Below are positions 60,501-63,775 of a stretch of 64,000 nt of DNA, piece by piece. A program made the translations under genes and the position numbers. How positions within the stretch are numbered: position 1 is the stretch's first letter; every line of letters begins with the position of its first letter. Source of the stretch: Nilaparvata lugens (taxonomy: Eukaryota; Arthropoda; Insecta; Hemiptera; Delphacidae); assembly GCF_014356525.2 (NCBI RefSeq), contig NC_052507.1, forward strand, positions 496,001 to 560,000. The letters are read 5' to 3'. The notes under the pieces are model-generated. The model worked only from the letters and a program-made list of their open reading frames with translations. It did no database searches and was not told where the DNA came from.

Positions 60501-63500
60501 GAAACAATCGTCATATCACCAAATAGATTAAATATTAATATCTTACAGAATAAATAATTTACTTACTGATATAACAAGGTATATGTAAACATACATAACA
60601 CTCTTAACACACTAAGAAATACATGACTAGATCATAAATATAGTAAGTTACTTTTTAACTAATAATACTCTTAAAACTATTGCAATATAATGAAGAAGGA
60701 CATTTTGAACTTTTTTAAACTAAATAATACTAGAAAAACGTTTTTTGTACATCAGTTGATGAAGCTTTCAATCCCCTAAAGAGCGATATTATCATCTACC
60801 TTAAACCTAGTGCTAGAAAACATCTTGATACCTAACGATGAAACATTTAATTGTTAAAACATAGATATTATCCATTTATTTCAATAGCAAACAAAAATAA
60901 GGGCATATGTAATTAAAGTTATCATCTTAAACTAAGGGCTAGAAATGTTTTAAACATAAATTTATTGATCCTCCAGAAGAGGACATTACTATCTCAAACT
61001 AAAATCTAGAAAAGAAACCAATCAAAAATTTTTCACATCAACATTGATGCAATATTGGTGATTCTCCATGAAGATACCGGGACCAATTGATGAAAAAACT
61101 GCGAAATTTTCTGTTTCGATGCGTGAATTCTTCTTAAATCTAAAATACAACAATAAACTAAATCTAAACATACATAATTCAGGCTACTCACATTTGGATG
61201 TAACCAAGTCAACTAAAATCTAGATATACTAAAACTAGAAATCACAATACAATTGTCAACTTGTTGACAGTGATTATGGAAATGATATATCAATAAGTAA
61301 ATGAGCTTATAACTATTCGAAGATGTGTACTGAAAAATATACAATAAATTTTCAGGTTTAGATACAATTATACTAATTAATATACAGTGTTCCAGTAATC
61401 AAAATAATCTGAAATCAAGCAGATGCAACTTATAGTAAATGTATAGTTTCACAGCAAATTGTAAAATCCAAAATACATGATTGTGATTCATTTCTTCAAC
61501 ATATAGTAAATATATAGTTTCACAACAAATTGTAAAATCCAAAATACATTATTGTAATTCATTTCTTCAACTTAAACAATAAATTAGAATGTATCAGTAT
61601 CTGCATTACAGACGACAAAAATACTGTCTTCATTTCTGATAAATTATTGTTTGTTCAAGTGATAAATCATACTTACTTCTAACCAGTCTCCCACGTCAAT
61701 AATTTCAACCAAGGAGGAAAATTACCAAAATTCCAACGCCATGAATAGCTGTAAGAGAGATATTAATGCACACCTAACCTAAGCTAAGCTAACAAACCCT
61801 GTTAGAAAATCGATATTATAATAGAATAGACTGAAAAATAAAACACGGAGCAATCAAGTATGAACTACCTCAAGTTGGTTCAAATAACAGGTGATTAACT
61901 TAATTAACTCAATTTTAAAATGAAAATAATATGAACATATTCATAGTTAAATTTTTAAGGAGATAATTCAGTAGCTCCTGAATTGAGCAAATCAATAAAA
62001 TAATGAACTATCTATAGTGAGGTCCACGTTATAATGGCAGTGGAGAAAGATAGCACAACAACGTTGCCGATCCTCTGTCTTGTTGATGCCTTCTATAAAC
62101 GGTAGCTGATACAGGTTTATTGAAGTAATATTAACTGTTCATTCACGGTAAGTATAATTATAGAGAAACAATAGCGTAAGTAAATATCCCATGGTATAGG
62201 ACGTTCATGTCGCAACTTTTACTGTTATCTCAAGTCGATTACTATCGATTATTGTAGATTTTTACTGTTTTGTTGGGGTGAGAGTGTATGAACGGCACAA
62301 TATGAGAGACTACCAGCGTCACACACCTTTTTGGGAAAGAAATACGTGGACTATCGGCTTGGGATAACAGTAAAAGTTGCGACATAAACGCCCTATACCA
62401 TGGGATATCTACTCAAGCTATTGTTTCTCAATGGTATAATCAATTATATTTTATTAATTATTTCATAATTAAGATAGAGTATATTGTCAATTAATTATAA
62501 ATTCTACATTGTTAAAAGACGATCTGGCAACAGGAAAGCGAGAAAGAGATAGCTCTATCCGCTTTGTTGAATGATAGACAAGGATAGCAATACCATTGCT
62601 AATCAAACACTGCCATTATAACGTGGACCTCACTATAGATTTTTGAGAGGAACCTATAAGTGGTTCTTTAAAGTTCTCTCCCTTTTTTGAAAAAGAAATA
62701 GCTGAAGGTACGCTTCTCTCTCTCACTCTCAATAATTTCAGTAATGTTTTTGTACAAATGAAGAATAAAAAATAGTTTGAAATATGTTATTTTTTTAAAC
62801 TCAAGGTCTATAAATACAGGTCATGACACACTCCATTGATGCATTGCAAAATCGCCATTTTATGGGGTTCCAGTTCACCAATTTTCAAATTTATCAGCTG
62901 CTATTATTATAGATTGAACAACATAATGTGTTATTTTGTTATATTGTTCAAGGGATATTGCTTGGCTTTGAATTGTAAAATAAATTGTTACGACAGAAAT
63001 AATAATATTTAGATTCCAACTAGGAACTGAATTGTTGATTTTTAGATTTAATTAATCGGGAACTTACAACTCTTTTTGAAGTTGGCCTAGCATATTTTTG
63101 TCTTGTTCCAATGCCTTATGAATCATAATCCTTAAGTTACAACAATAAGACAAATTTTTAATAATAAATTAATTAATAATTGAAGCATTTATTATTGAAA
63201 TTTCATCATTAAAAAATTGAAAACCTGAATTCACATATTATCTGCATTGAATTAGATTGGATTTTCAAATGTACTGCCATAAAGACCCCATAAAATGGCC
63301 GCTCCATAAGGAACATGAGTGTCATGACCTGTATTTATAGACCTTGTGTGAACTGAACAAAAAGATAACATATTTTAAACTATTATCTTATCATCCAGGA
63401 GGAGTTTTGATGCAGAATAGTTTTAGATTTTCACTGACCTCTTCACTCTTCTTCTTATTGCCTTTGCGTTTTTCGTAATCAGCATATTTTCGCCAATAGC

Positions 63501-63564
63501 CATAACAGTAGGGATAGTGCGAGAGGAATGCATCATAGGCTTCCCTTGCTGCTTCCACATCATT
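22803..63564 (-). CDS. PRPF39: pre-mRNA-processing factor 39 (PRPF39), HAT-repeat U1 snRNP protein; first exons outside window
   Basis: Eleven minus-strand exons (63564-63439, 60305-60157, 57076-56951, 49979-49867, 44644-44480, 43261-43126, 42134-41923, 39611-39552, 38038-37854, 32390-32307, 23109-22803) give 1663 coding bases. Key stretches are [44 protein letters not shown] and [18 protein letters not shown], all close to animal PRPF39. The body is a series of HAT (half-a-TPR) helices and the tail is rich in Gly, Pro, Tyr and Gln. Family knowledge: PRPF39 is nuclear, forms a dimer (Prp39/Prp42 heterodimer in yeast), and helps U1 snRNP choose 5' splice sites. All visible joins keep frame except between 56951 and 49979, where phase 2 meets phase 0, so an exon is missing there. 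The exon at 49979-49867 also has a one-base frameshift. Introns reach 9.2 kb and are full of transposons. Confidence 0.88.
23206..23450. repeat. repeat family N, copy 1
   Basis: Carries TATGTTTGTATTTCACCGGA, TCTCGAAAACGGCTCTAACG, AGATTCGATTGCACTAGGT and CATCCTTGGAAAAACAGCTG. The same order occurs at 24480-24660 and 63776-64000. Confidence 0.75.
23537..23674. mobile_element. MITE family B, copy 4
   Basis: Ends GCCGGTTGCCATGAAGCCGG and CCGGTTTTTGTGCAGCTGGG; more diverged than the others. Confidence 0.65.
23891..24424. mobile_element. foldback element T, long near-perfect hairpin
   Basis: Arms of about 220-230 bp: AACAGGATACACACGACACG at 23892 mirrors CGTGTCGTGTGTATCCTGTT ending at 24422. Inner phrases GGTGGTGACCACAGAGACGC and GCATTATGGGATCAGTTGGT are mirrored too. 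It is flanked by N repeats. No gene. Confidence 0.8.
24480..24660. repeat. repeat family N, copy 2
   Basis: Carries CGGATCTCGAAAAAGGCTAT, AGATTCGATTGCACTAGGTC and CATCCTTGGAAAAGAAGCTG. Confidence 0.7.
24661..25560. other. no gene seen; LINE-tail-like pieces
   Basis: Contains 'AAAATAAATAAAAATAAACC' near 24860 and CATGTTTCGGACACTAATGC near 25342, which look like 3' ends of retroelements, but no coding sequence. Confidence 0.4.
25566..25667 (-). repeat. LTR (3' LTR in minus orientation)
   Basis: 102 bp, identical to 30740-30841. On the minus strand it holds GTCGAATAAAGCTCGTG with a poly(A) signal. Confidence 0.85.
25668..25680 (-). other. polypurine tract of the LTR element
   Basis: The minus strand reads AAGGGGGGAAGAT immediately before the LTR start, the usual place for plus-strand priming. 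Confidence 0.7.
25685..25918 (-). pseudogene. pol C-terminus (integrase tail) of the LTR element
   Basis: A 77-residue frame with [18 protein letters not shown] and '[15 protein letters not shown]' resembles the integrase C-terminal end of gypsy/mag-type pol. It ends five bases before the polypurine tract. The rest of integrase is absent. Confidence 0.65.
25919..26073 (-). pseudogene. gag start of the LTR element, fused out of frame to pol tail
   Basis: Starts [20 protein letters not shown] at 26073 and is acidic afterwards. Its frame continues past 25919 into a shifted reading of the pol tail. It is probably the first codons of gag joined to pol by an internal deletion. Assignment rests on position. 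Confidence 0.4.
26083..26359 (+). pseudogene. gag middle portion of the LTR element, inverted relative to LTRs
   Basis: The plus-strand frame holds [29 protein letters not shown] and '[18 protein letters not shown]', typical of gypsy-type gag. It is interrupted at about 26359 by a LINE and resumes at about 29377. Confidence 0.65.
26375..26689 (+). pseudogene. LINE endonuclease C-terminal part
   Basis: About 100 residues with [18 protein letters not shown] and [10 protein letters not shown], the last motifs of APE-type endonucleases. The catalytic N-terminal half is missing. It ends at a TGA overlapping the ATG of the next frame, so one base shift separates it from RT. Confidence 0.75.
26686..28896 (+). 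CDS. LINE reverse transcriptase ORF, 736 codons, uninterrupted
   Basis: RT motifs in order: VKPIYKGG (about residue 272), [10 protein letters not shown] (about 287), '[14 protein letters not shown]' (about 357), [13 protein letters not shown] (about 416), and FADDTVLC with the catalytic Asp pair (about 448). The C-terminal part has [19 protein letters not shown]. The protein copies LINE RNA into the genome. The clade is probably Jockey/CR1-like, but I cannot place it. No stop or frameshift is seen, suggesting a young copy, though the element as a whole is 5' truncated and should not move alone. Confidence 0.9.
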   Translation: MRANKTKINQDILLERLIGEKWNQVINTIDVNDAVSEFYKILKNHMDESTTVTPVKVRSKLRKIKPWITQGLVVSIRAKEKLYLQAKKNPNNVSLNNYLKKFQSKLKSLIKEAKQKYYHNKIDRTHGDTKHIWRATNEILGRGVNRNDIKNINVGDNALNMDEHGTEIVNYFNQYYISVGKTLAESLPQYADEVDELPVITNQNQQLCNFRLITVSEVAALINSLKAGASPGEDNLSTDFLKQIKEFIAEPIAHIINLSIATGIFPNSFKSSIVKPIYKGGSKLEMVNYRPISLVSNLAKILEKHIKKCLIEFLEECEGLSDKQYGFRSGRSAEEAIADLTHILYNDLDEGKKSLAVFLDLAKAFDTVSHPRLIRKLVEKGVNGLALGWFRSYLGNRSQKVRINNVSSESQQVVYGVPQGTVLGPLLFVIYIDDLCSMDLGENVHLQSFADDTVLCVKGTTWEEVYNLTEDRLARIKCWLDVNKLTLNSNKTNFIAFSLNKTGQPPALDLLLRSGDCRTDGCSCCVKLKKVNSCKFLGVTIDQNLRWDVHVNNITKIMRYLMIQVSRLRDLLPSRAMRQVYMGLVQAVLQYGIVAWGAAFHTTVEPLNRAHRIVLRIMLKKDPYYPSKELFVTARVLNIKKLYIKGSILFMCRKNIFTMLPHAHQTRRMVSGMVEETRRETTTGQRHFYYLAPRLFNKLPPELRQKINQKCFKLELKKFLFSTDINSELALLLNAV
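28897..29376 (+). other. LINE 3' UTR and A tail
   Basis: AT-rich sequence after the RT stop, ending GAAATAAA and a run of A. A frame at 29223-29444 spans the LINE/gag border and is not a gene. Confidence 0.65.
29377..30000 (+). pseudogene. gag C-terminus with zinc knuckles and protease of the LTR element
   Basis: After [20 protein letters not shown] the frame has two zinc knuckles (CRFCGYNNH..., [14 protein letters not shown]) and a protease motif [17 protein letters not shown] at 29933 and a later frame change break it before RT. Confidence 0.8.
30016..30739 (+). pseudogene. reverse transcriptase N-terminal half of the LTR element
   Basis: Contains [13 protein letters not shown] (end of protease), [24 protein letters not shown] and '[15 protein letters not shown]'. 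A deletion at about 30655 shifts frame. Reading resumes [11 protein letters not shown] and AYLDDII, then is cut by the LTR at 30740. Confidence 0.8.
30740..30841 (-). repeat. LTR (5' LTR in minus orientation)
   Basis: 102 bp, identical to the left LTR. It abuts the reverse transcriptase YLDDII coding sequence of the inverted block directly, with no leader between. Confidence 0.85.
30847..31925. other. PRPF39 intron, no exon; small foldback at 30954-31109
   Basis: TATTTATAAAATAGAATTAT at about 30952 is mirrored by ATAATTCTATTTTATAAAT at about 31085. Between them lies CCTGACGATGGTGCGATCAC, reminiscent of repeat ends. The rest shows nothing. Confidence 0.45.
31924..32200. mobile_element. MITE family E, copy 2, complete
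   Basis: Ends AGAGAAACAATAGCGTAAGG and TTACGCTATTGTTTCTCTAT, with mirrored 'TTTACTGTTATCTCAAGC'. It lies about 110 bp from the PRPF39 exon at 32307. Confidence 0.8.
32307..32390 (-). CDS. PRPF39: PRPF39 exon, lysine-rich linker
   Basis: 84 nt between acceptor TTTCAG and donor GTAAGT, phase 2 in and phase 2 out. It encodes [20 protein letters not shown] followed by KLSEVDT, a charged helix that leads to the tail. Confidence 0.88.
32565..33362 (+). mobile_element. 5'-truncated LINE with (ATTC)n tail
   Basis: Two overlapping frames (about 32575-32797 and 32752-33027) give a LINE RT C-terminus: [17 protein letters not shown], then [20 protein letters not shown] and [11 protein letters not shown] frameshift at about 32770 separates them. 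The 3' end is AAATAAAATTCATTCATTCA. The right arm of the surrounding foldback lacks this insert. Confidence 0.75.
33740..33925. repeat. short inverted sequence CATTGGCCTT/AAGGCCAATG
   Basis: CTTCATTGGCCTTTGCTCG (33798) is mirrored by CGAAGGCCAATGAAG (33837). Part of the composite foldback. No gene. Confidence 0.45.
34151..34693. repeat. repeat family I, copy 1
   Basis: About 540 bp, almost identical to 52734-53276. It opens with a hairpin: GTGCGCAAAGTGACAGTTTG at 34170 mirrors AACTTTGCGCAC near 34260, with GCCCGAGCCGTAGGCGAGGG at its tip. A minus frame [15 protein letters not shown] is shared by both copies. Confidence 0.8.
34944..36037. mobile_element. large family C-type foldback
   Basis: Starts GGGCCGGTTTCCGAGCTCGG and ends CCCGAGCTTGGAAACCGGCC, about 1.1 kb, with imperfect arms full of AAGTCCTGGACT / AGTCCAGAACTT. 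The middle (35240-35870) has no gene. An AAT tract lies at 35540-35563. Confidence 0.6.
36572..37234 (+). mobile_element. non-autonomous Helitron-like element, copy 2
   Basis: After A|TCTATATATA and a long TA tract (36580-36633) it follows copy 1 (AAGCGAAATGGCACTCACTC) and ends GACGGCTAG|T. It lacks the first GC-rich mirror of copy 1. Small open frames here are shadows. Confidence 0.65.
37235..37600 (-). mobile_element. LINE fragment (RT C-terminus and tail)
   Basis: The minus strand encodes [18 protein letters not shown] and [17 protein letters not shown], typical of LINE ORF2 ends, with one stop. The tail is AAATAAATAAAAATAAAT next to the Helitron-like 3' end. Confidence 0.65.
37854..38038 (-). 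CDS. PRPF39: PRPF39 exon, last HAT repeats
   Basis: 185 nt between acceptor GATTAG and donor GTGAGC, leaving in phase 2. It encodes [20 protein letters not shown] then [17 protein letters not shown], conserved in the family. Confidence 0.9.
38080..38245. repeat. repeat with AAACCGGTC phrase, inverted copy of 58380-58520
   Basis: GTTGAGAAGTTGATATTGTG, AAAGACCGGTTTCGGTTG and CACCATTGTCAATCTCT recur in reverse at 58380-58520. Both look like the 3' end of a retroelement. Confidence 0.6.
38344..38721. mobile_element. MITE family A, full length
   Basis: Ends CTATAGTGAGGTCCACG and GGCCCTCACTATAG, about 300 bp upstream of the PRPF39 exon at 38038. Confidence 0.8.
38722..39354. other. PRPF39 intron, no exon; repeat phrases
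   Basis: Contains TTTGTGAAAATAA, CTATCATTTTGATGATGTAC and a LINE-tail-like phrase at about 39190. Nothing else recognised. Confidence 0.4.
39355..39507. mobile_element. MITE family B, copy 5, complete
   Basis: ACCCGGTTGCACAACAGCC to GGCTGTTGTGCAACCGGG with a clean mirrored middle, 45 bp from a PRPF39 exon. Confidence 0.8.
39552..39611 (-). CDS. PRPF39: PRPF39 short exon
   Basis: 60 nt (20 codons), phase 0 at both ends, with a strong acceptor (TTTCTTTACAG) and donor (GTAAGT). It encodes a helix starting [18 protein letters not shown] mariner-type element lies about 220 bp upstream in its intron. Confidence 0.88.
39685..39832. mobile_element. MITE family A fragment that received the mariner-type element
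   Basis: 'CTGATACCAGTATAACTGAT', TTCTTGTTTAAAATAATCAA and TTCGCCAAGAAAATA follow the family A interior seen (mirrored) at 4140-4280. The mariner-type element starts at the TA. Confidence 0.6.
39833..40787 (-). mobile_element. Tc1/mariner-superfamily element, internally deleted
   Basis: Terminal inverted repeats CCGGGTGCATCAAAAAAATG and its mirror CATTTTTTTGAAGCACCCGG, flanked by TA (39831-39832 and 40788-40789). At 955 bp it is shorter than an autonomous copy and encodes a broken transposase. Confidence 0.85.
39894..40645 (-). pseudogene. transposase of the Tc1/mariner-type element
   Basis: The N-terminal helix-turn-helix part starts [18 protein letters not shown] at 40645, followed at once by an in-frame TAG, then [20 protein letters not shown] and HSGRPRT. 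After a deletion at about 40415 the DDE part continues [19 protein letters not shown] and [16 protein letters not shown], carrying the second and third catalytic acid regions. The first catalytic Asp region is lost. It is defective by stop and deletion. Confidence 0.85.
40870..40980 (+). pseudogene. MADF-like domain fragment
   Basis: A plus-strand frame reads [20 protein letters not shown], like the first helix of MADF DNA-binding domains, then stops at 40980. It may derive from a transposon-linked MADF gene. No remaining part is found. Confidence 0.45.
40981..41415. other. PRPF39 intron, no exon
   Basis: Contains a GC-richer stretch at 41290-41410 (GTCGTACGTCGGCGCGGACT) next to a MITE L. 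No gene recognised. Confidence 0.4.
41416..41654. mobile_element. MITE family L, copy 2
   Basis: About 240 bp from AAGGTGCGTACAGACTTTCG to GAATATGTGTACGCAGCTT, unusually GC-rich for this region. It is almost identical to 43686-43924. Confidence 0.8.
41923..42134 (-). CDS. PRPF39: PRPF39 exon, HAT repeats
   Basis: 212 nt between acceptor ATTGCAG and donor GTAACT, phase 1 in and phase 0 out. It encodes [19 protein letters not shown] and [20 protein letters not shown], ending IKYARFCWK. Its GC content is clearly above that of the introns. Confidence 0.9.
42326..42925 (+). pseudogene. Tc1/mariner-superfamily transposase remnant
   Basis: Plus-strand frames in pieces: [19 protein letters not shown], then [57 protein letters not shown] and [14 protein letters not shown]. 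This is the order of known insect transposases of this type, with the middle DDE part deleted and several frame changes. The first catalytic Asp (SDKAHF) is present. It lies about 190 bp upstream of the PRPF39 exon at 42134. Confidence 0.75.
42940..43035. mobile_element. MITE family E, left part only
   Basis: AAAGATAGCACAAGAAGGTA, CCTATGGTATAGGTCGTTTA and TCATCTCAAGCCGATTATTA match the E arm, which then stops. Confidence 0.6.
43126..43261 (-). CDS. PRPF39: PRPF39 exon, HAT repeat
   Basis: 136 nt between acceptor TTGCAG and donor GTACGA, leaving in phase 1. It encodes [38 protein letters not shown] and AVWEESL. Confidence 0.9.
43262..43685. other. PRPF39 intron, no exon
   Basis: A small foldback AAGGCAAAAGCCTATCCTCC / CCTTCCCTTTTGCCTTTAAA (43517-43560) is the only structure. 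Confidence 0.4.
43686..43924. mobile_element. MITE family L, copy 3
   Basis: GAGGTGCGTACAGACTTTCG to GTGTACGCAGCTT, differing from copy 2 at only a handful of bases. Open frames in both copies are shared only because the DNA is shared. Confidence 0.8.
43925..44479. other. PRPF39 intron with a short P-type repeat
   Basis: At 44325-44432 GGCCCGGTTTTCAAGTACAT to TAATAAGTGTCCCAGGAGCC is a small relative of foldback P. The rest is plain AT-rich sequence. Confidence 0.5.
44480..44644 (-). CDS. PRPF39: PRPF39 exon, most conserved segment
   Basis: 165 nt (55 codons), phase 0 at both ends, acceptor TTTGCAG and donor GTAAGT. It encodes [19 protein letters not shown] then [18 protein letters not shown], the hallmark stretch of PRPF39. 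Confidence 0.92.
44645..45189. other. PRPF39 intron, palindromic TA stretch and partial MITE E
   Basis: TATATAGATATATC repeats at 44730-44800 form a short palindrome. From about 45004 to 45165 a decayed family E copy is seen (TAGCATAATAAGATAGC, CAAGCCGATTACTGTCGACT, GAGAGGCTACCAGCGT). Confidence 0.55.
45190..46242. mobile_element. repeat family D, copy 2, inverted
   Basis: The same 11-bp terminal repeats occur at 45190-45200 and 46232-46242, in opposite orientation to copy 1, with about three subrepeats. It lies in a PRPF39 intron. The plus-strand frame 45993-46244 matches the minus-strand frame of copy 1, with differences mainly in the GT tract. Confidence 0.75.
46456..47080. mobile_element. 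piggyBac-like non-autonomous element (MITE)
   Basis: Flanked by TTAA on both sides (46452-46455 and 47081-47084). Ends CCCTTCCACTACCAAG and, mirrored, CCCTTGGACTACCAAC. TTAA duplications and CCCTT starts are typical of piggyBac. No transposase ORF. Two inner phrases CTTGGTATTCC/GTTGGTATTCC with TTACCCC repeat inside. Confidence 0.75.
47085..47829. other. PRPF39 intron, no exon; old repeat
   Basis: Begins AACTAGCAGATAACCCGAGC (47151), a type of phrase also seen at 2458. No coding sequence. Confidence 0.4.
47830..49770. mobile_element. foldback element U containing D copy 3
   Basis: Left end CAGAGTGTTTCAGAAGTAGT (47837), right end ACTACTTCTGAACACAACCT (49745). Mirrored arms at about 47960-48160 and 48300-48480 (CAAGAGACAAAAAAGTTAGC / GCTAACTTTTTTGTCTCTTG). 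D copy 3 and a LINE-like tail (AATTGAAATTGAAATACATC) are inside. It ends about 100 bp from the PRPF39 exon at 49867. Confidence 0.65.
48567..49385. mobile_element. repeat family D, copy 3, shorter
   Basis: It starts ACTTTCCTTGCCCTATTACC and carries a long (GT)n tract near 48716-48762. The right end is decayed (GGCAATGAAAGT). Only one diverged subrepeat remains. It sits inside a larger foldback (47830-49770). Confidence 0.65.
49867..49979 (-). CDS. PRPF39: PRPF39 exon with a one-base frameshift
   Basis: 113 nt between acceptor TTTGTAG and donor GTGAGT. The first part reads [14 protein letters not shown] in one frame and hits TGA. From about 49932 the next frame reads [20 protein letters not shown] and joins the following exon in phase. 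A length of 114 would be 38 whole codons, so one base appears to be lost near 49933. This may be sequencing error or a true mutation. Confidence 0.8.
50040..50404. mobile_element. MITE family A, full length
   Basis: TATAGTGAGGTCCACG to GTGGACCTGACTATAG, 60 bp upstream of the frameshifted PRPF39 exon. Confidence 0.8.
50455..51480 (+). repeat. repeat family H, copy 2 (about 1 kb)
   Basis: Runs from TTCGCCCCACTTGGATGTAA through GACCAGGCCGGTAAAATTTT, GGAATCAGTTTATGCTTC, AAACAGCTGATCAAAAACTT to CCTCGGCCTACGGCCTCGGA and CCCTAGGTGCGAAATATACT. No ORF. Copy 1 (inverted, shorter) is at 3120-3400 and copy 3 at 53581-54743. Confidence 0.8.
51736..52670. mobile_element. foldback element Q with MITE C inside its left arm
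   Basis: Arms of about 400 bp. TTTAACCAGTTATATTTATT (51760) mirrors AATAAATATAACTGGTTAAA (52616). CAGTTATCCTGGTTTTCAGC mirrors GCTGAAAACCAGGATAACTG around a centre at about 52375. The C element at 51849-52207 is absent from the right arm. Confidence 0.75.
51849..52207. mobile_element. MITE family C, copy 3
   Basis: GGGCCTGTTTCCGAGCTCAG to AAGCTCGGAAACCGGC, nested in foldback Q. Confidence 0.75.
52734..53276. repeat. repeat family I, copy 2
   Basis: Same order and ends as copy 1, with the hairpin at about 52756-52855. The minus-strand frame runs longer (to 52864) through few differences. Confidence 0.8.
53308..53450. mobile_element. MITE family A, left part
   Basis: CTATAGTGAGGTCCACATTA and TCTCTCTTTCGCTTTG are recognisable, then the match ends near 53440. 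Confidence 0.6.
53581..54743 (+). repeat. repeat family H, copy 3
   Basis: Same order as copy 2 but with a triplicated phrase CAAGTGTGATAAACCAGCTG (54135-54230) and a TA tract (54484-54582). Confidence 0.8.
54744..55099. other. PRPF39 intron, no exon
   Basis: AT-rich. No candidate for the missing PRPF39 exon was found here or elsewhere between 49980 and 56950. Confidence 0.4.
55100..55192. mobile_element. MITE family A, right part
   Basis: 'GATTGGCAACG', TCTTTCTCTACTGCC and GTGGACCTCACTATA form the right end. The left end is not clear. Confidence 0.6.
55304..55800. mobile_element. MITE family E, copy 4, split by a LINE end
   Basis: Left arm GGGCGTTTATGTCGCAACG to ACTGTTATCT, insertion 55340-55595, then CTCAAGCCG through TACCATGGGATATCTACTTA to TTGTTTCTCTA. 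Confidence 0.75.
55340..55595 (+). mobile_element. LINE 3' end inserted in MITE E, with TATCT duplication
   Basis: TATCT stands before (55335-55339) and after (55596-55600). The insert ends AATAAATAAATAAAA. It matches the inverted piece at 6225-6430. No coding part remains. Confidence 0.7.
55903..55992. mobile_element. MITE family B, right half
   Basis: 'TCTGATTGGTTCTCGTGGCA' to GGCTTTTGTGCAACCGGGCC. Confidence 0.65.
56175..56590. mobile_element. MITE family A, decayed, with an insert
   Basis: CAACGTTGCCAGATCGTTTT at the left, AGAGAATCGGCAACACTG and TTTCTCCACTGCCATT at the right. About 56230-56400 is foreign and tail-like. Confidence 0.6.
56951..57076 (-). CDS. PRPF39: PRPF39 exon, HAT repeat
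   Basis: 126 nt between acceptor TTTCAG and donor GTTAGT. It completes an Arg codon and encodes [17 protein letters not shown] and [18 protein letters not shown], ending with two bases (AA) of a codon. No exon with the matching phase is found before 49979. Confidence 0.87.
57992..58186 (+). repeat. local direct repeat, left copy
   Basis: CTGAACAAAGATACTGGATA to CAGCAATTAGGAGGTAC, matched at 59461-59680. The left copy is followed by GGGTTCGATTCCCGGGCTG. Confidence 0.75.
59461..59680 (+). repeat. local direct repeat, right copy
   Basis: CTGAACAAAGTTACTGGATA to CAAGCAATTAGGAGGTAC, about 1.47 kb from the left copy. Confidence 0.75.
60157..60305 (-). CDS. PRPF39: PRPF39 exon, HAT repeat
   Basis: 149 nt, entering in phase 0 and leaving in phase 2 (donor GTACGG). 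It encodes [20 protein letters not shown] then the start of the next helix. It continues SEE directly from the previous exon. Confidence 0.88.
61677..61748 (-). other. possible unused or poison exon in PRPF39 intron
   Basis: A 72-nt segment is bounded by a very good acceptor (ATCTCTCTTACAG) and donor (GTAAGT). The flanking PRPF39 exons (63439 end and 60305 start) already join in phase 0 without it. Entered in phase 0 it meets TAA after eight codons. It could be a regulated exon that triggers mRNA decay, or chance splice sites. Confidence 0.25.
62013..62638. mobile_element. MITE family A with a MITE E inside
   Basis: Family A ends CTATAGTGAGGTCCACG and GTGGACCTCACTATAG. At about 62150 the A interior is broken by a complete E copy (62160-62434), after which AATCAATTATATTTTATTA resumes. 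Confidence 0.8.
62160..62434. mobile_element. MITE family E, copy 5, complete, nested in A
   Basis: TAGAGAAACAATAGCGTAAG and AGCTATTGTTTCTCA are the ends, with mirrored CCCATGGTATAGGACG / CCTATACCATGGG. Confidence 0.8.
63439..63564 (-). CDS. PRPF39: PRPF39 exon, N-terminal HAT repeat
   Basis: The acceptor TTTCAG precedes 63564 and donor GTCAGT follows 63439. It is 126 nt, phase 0 at both ends. It encodes [19 protein letters not shown] and [20 protein letters not shown], a classic HAT helix pair. Upstream exons are beyond 64000. Confidence 0.88.
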
Positions 63565-63616
63565 CTGAAAGAGTACAAGAAATTATGAATAATATAATTC
63601 AAATGATTTAAAGCAT

Positions 63617-63765
63617 AAAATACCGGGTGACCCAGAATAACGGCAACTTTTAAAAATGCCATAAAACATAAGTGGGATAGGCAGAAATGATTTTATTTAA
63701 ACTAATGTGAAGTTCAAGACTTGACATTTGAGAATTATTAGTAACATCTATCACTTTTTGATATT
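63617..63765. mobile_element. single arm related to foldback S
   Basis: CCGGGTGACCCAGAATAACG, AAAATGCCATAAAACATAAG and 'GACATTTGAGAATTATTAGT' match the S arms at 21778 and 22751 in diverged form. Confidence 0.6.
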
Positions 63766-63775
63766 CCTGTACTAT

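Larger units (their letters stand above)
60306..63438. other. PRPF39 intron, AT-rich, with composite MITE near its 5' end
   Basis: 60306-61680 shows no gene. A 75-bp tandem pair (ATAGTTTCACAGCAAATTGT, ATCCAAAATACAT) lies at 61435-61575. 62639-63438 holds a loose inverted pair around CTATAAATACAGGTCATGAC (62811) and GTCATGACCTGTATTTATAG (63332). Confidence 0.5.
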
